This document shows, one piece after another, positions 63,679-64,000 of a stretch of 64,000 nt of DNA. Within the stretch, counting starts at the first letter, position 1; each line of letters begins with the position of its first letter. A program made the translations under genes and the position numbers. This DNA comes from Novacetimonas cocois (GTDB lineage Bacteria > Pseudomonadota > Alphaproteobacteria > Acetobacterales > Acetobacteraceae). The stretch covers positions 62,001-126,000 of the forward strand of contig NZ_QEXL01000004.1 in assembly GCF_003311635.1 (NCBI RefSeq). The letters run 5' to 3'. Below the pieces are notes generated by a model. The model ran no database searches, was not told where the DNA came from, and saw only the letters and a program-made list of their open reading frames with translations.

Positions 63679-64000
63679 TCAGGTCACGGAACCACGAACG
63701 TCGCGCGACGTTGCACGGGCGGCGACATGGGGTGGCAGTTCACCTTCCGCCGGCACGGACAGGTTCATCTCGGGCGCCGTCGCGCCGACCCCGTCGTCCC
63801 TGAGCATGTAGCCCTGTCCCCATACGGTGGTGATCAGGTTTTCACCCCCCGCTTTCTGCAGCTTCTTGCGCAGCTTGCACACGAACACGTCGATGATCTT
63901 CATTTCCGGTTCGTCCATGCCGCCATACAGGTGGTTGAGGAACGCATCCTTGGTCAGGACCATGCCCTTACGCAGCAGCAGCAGTTCAAGGATCATGTAT
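63679..64000 (-). CDS. ctrA: Cell-cycle response regulator CtrA, C-terminal part
   Basis: The visible 106 residues are the winged-helix DNA-binding domain of the OmpR-family master regulator Ctr[40 protein letters not shown] and [13 protein letters not shown]. The reading frame is open to the window edge, so the receiver domain lies outside. In alphaproteobacteria CtrA controls cell-cycle, motility and envelope genes via phosphorelay. The C-terminal tail after residue RD is longer and less conserved than in Caulobacter. Confidence 0.95.
   Translation of the reverse strand, partial: YMILELLLLRKGMVLTKDAFLNHLYGGMDEPEMKIIDVFVCKLRKKLQKAGGENLITTVWGQGYMLRDDGVGATAPEMNLSVPAEGELPPHVAARATSRDVRGSVT

Noticed and set aside
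63242-63811. 189-codon plus-strand ORF before ctrA
   Set aside because: It runs through a strong terminator and two further hairpins and overlaps ctrA antisense; no protein character.

Overview
The window is high-GC chromosomal DNA of an alphaproteobacterium, most likely an acetic acid bacterium (Acetobacteraceae; Komagataeibacter or a close relative). This rests on gene order and protein character: dcd-murA-hisG-hisD-infA-maf-rng-yacG, an acoABC acetoin cluster, a CtrA regulator at the right edge, and a cyclic-di-GMP phosphodiesterase of the kind abundant in cellulose-making acetic acid bacteria. The genus is inference; no rRNA gene is present.

Layout. 1-3.3 kb: envelope glycosyltransferases and a TPR protein. 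3.5-11.5 kb: a Rieske oxygenase, then the conserved housekeeping run ending in tRNA-Phe. 11.7-16.6 kb: a secreted haem/GlcG-type protein, a PAS-GAF-GGDEF-EAL phosphodiesterase with a long AT-rich upstream region, cytochrome b561 and a Gly-rich exported protein. 17-25.3 kb: a di-iron ferritin-like protein, a ClpP homologue, an OmpA-type lipoprotein, alaC, hom and recJ, ending at tRNA-Glu.

25.43-40.30 kb is an integrated mobilizable element bounded by a perfect 49-bp direct repeat of the 3' half of tRNA-Glu. It carries a tyrosine integrase, a relaxase with MobC, an AlpA-like factor with a membrane tail, and a defence cargo: an HNH nuclease translationally coupled to a SAM methyltransferase, a lone AT-rich PD-(D/E)XK protein, and a type I restriction-modification operon with a HEPN/MNT toxin-antitoxin pair inserted between hsdM and hsdS. 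No conjugation machinery is present, so it would need a helper. Paired TGAGCCAA motifs with the same 11-bp period lie inside both ends and look like integrase or excisionase arm sites.

40.6-64 kb: rhodanese, AGE-family epimerase, exported amidohydrolase, a sugar catabolic set (sugar porter, Yellow/SMP-30-like protein, xylulokinase), acoABC with a divergent AcoR-like regulator lacking its AAA+ domain, MntR, a peroxiredoxin divergent from a persulfide dioxygenase and type II sulfide:quinone oxidoreductase pair, DinB, YfdX, several small exported proteins, and the C-terminal part of CtrA running off the right edge.

A dispersed palindromic repeat with inverted ends occurs at three places (12.4, 40.6 and 54.4 kb), each directly at the 3' end of a gene.
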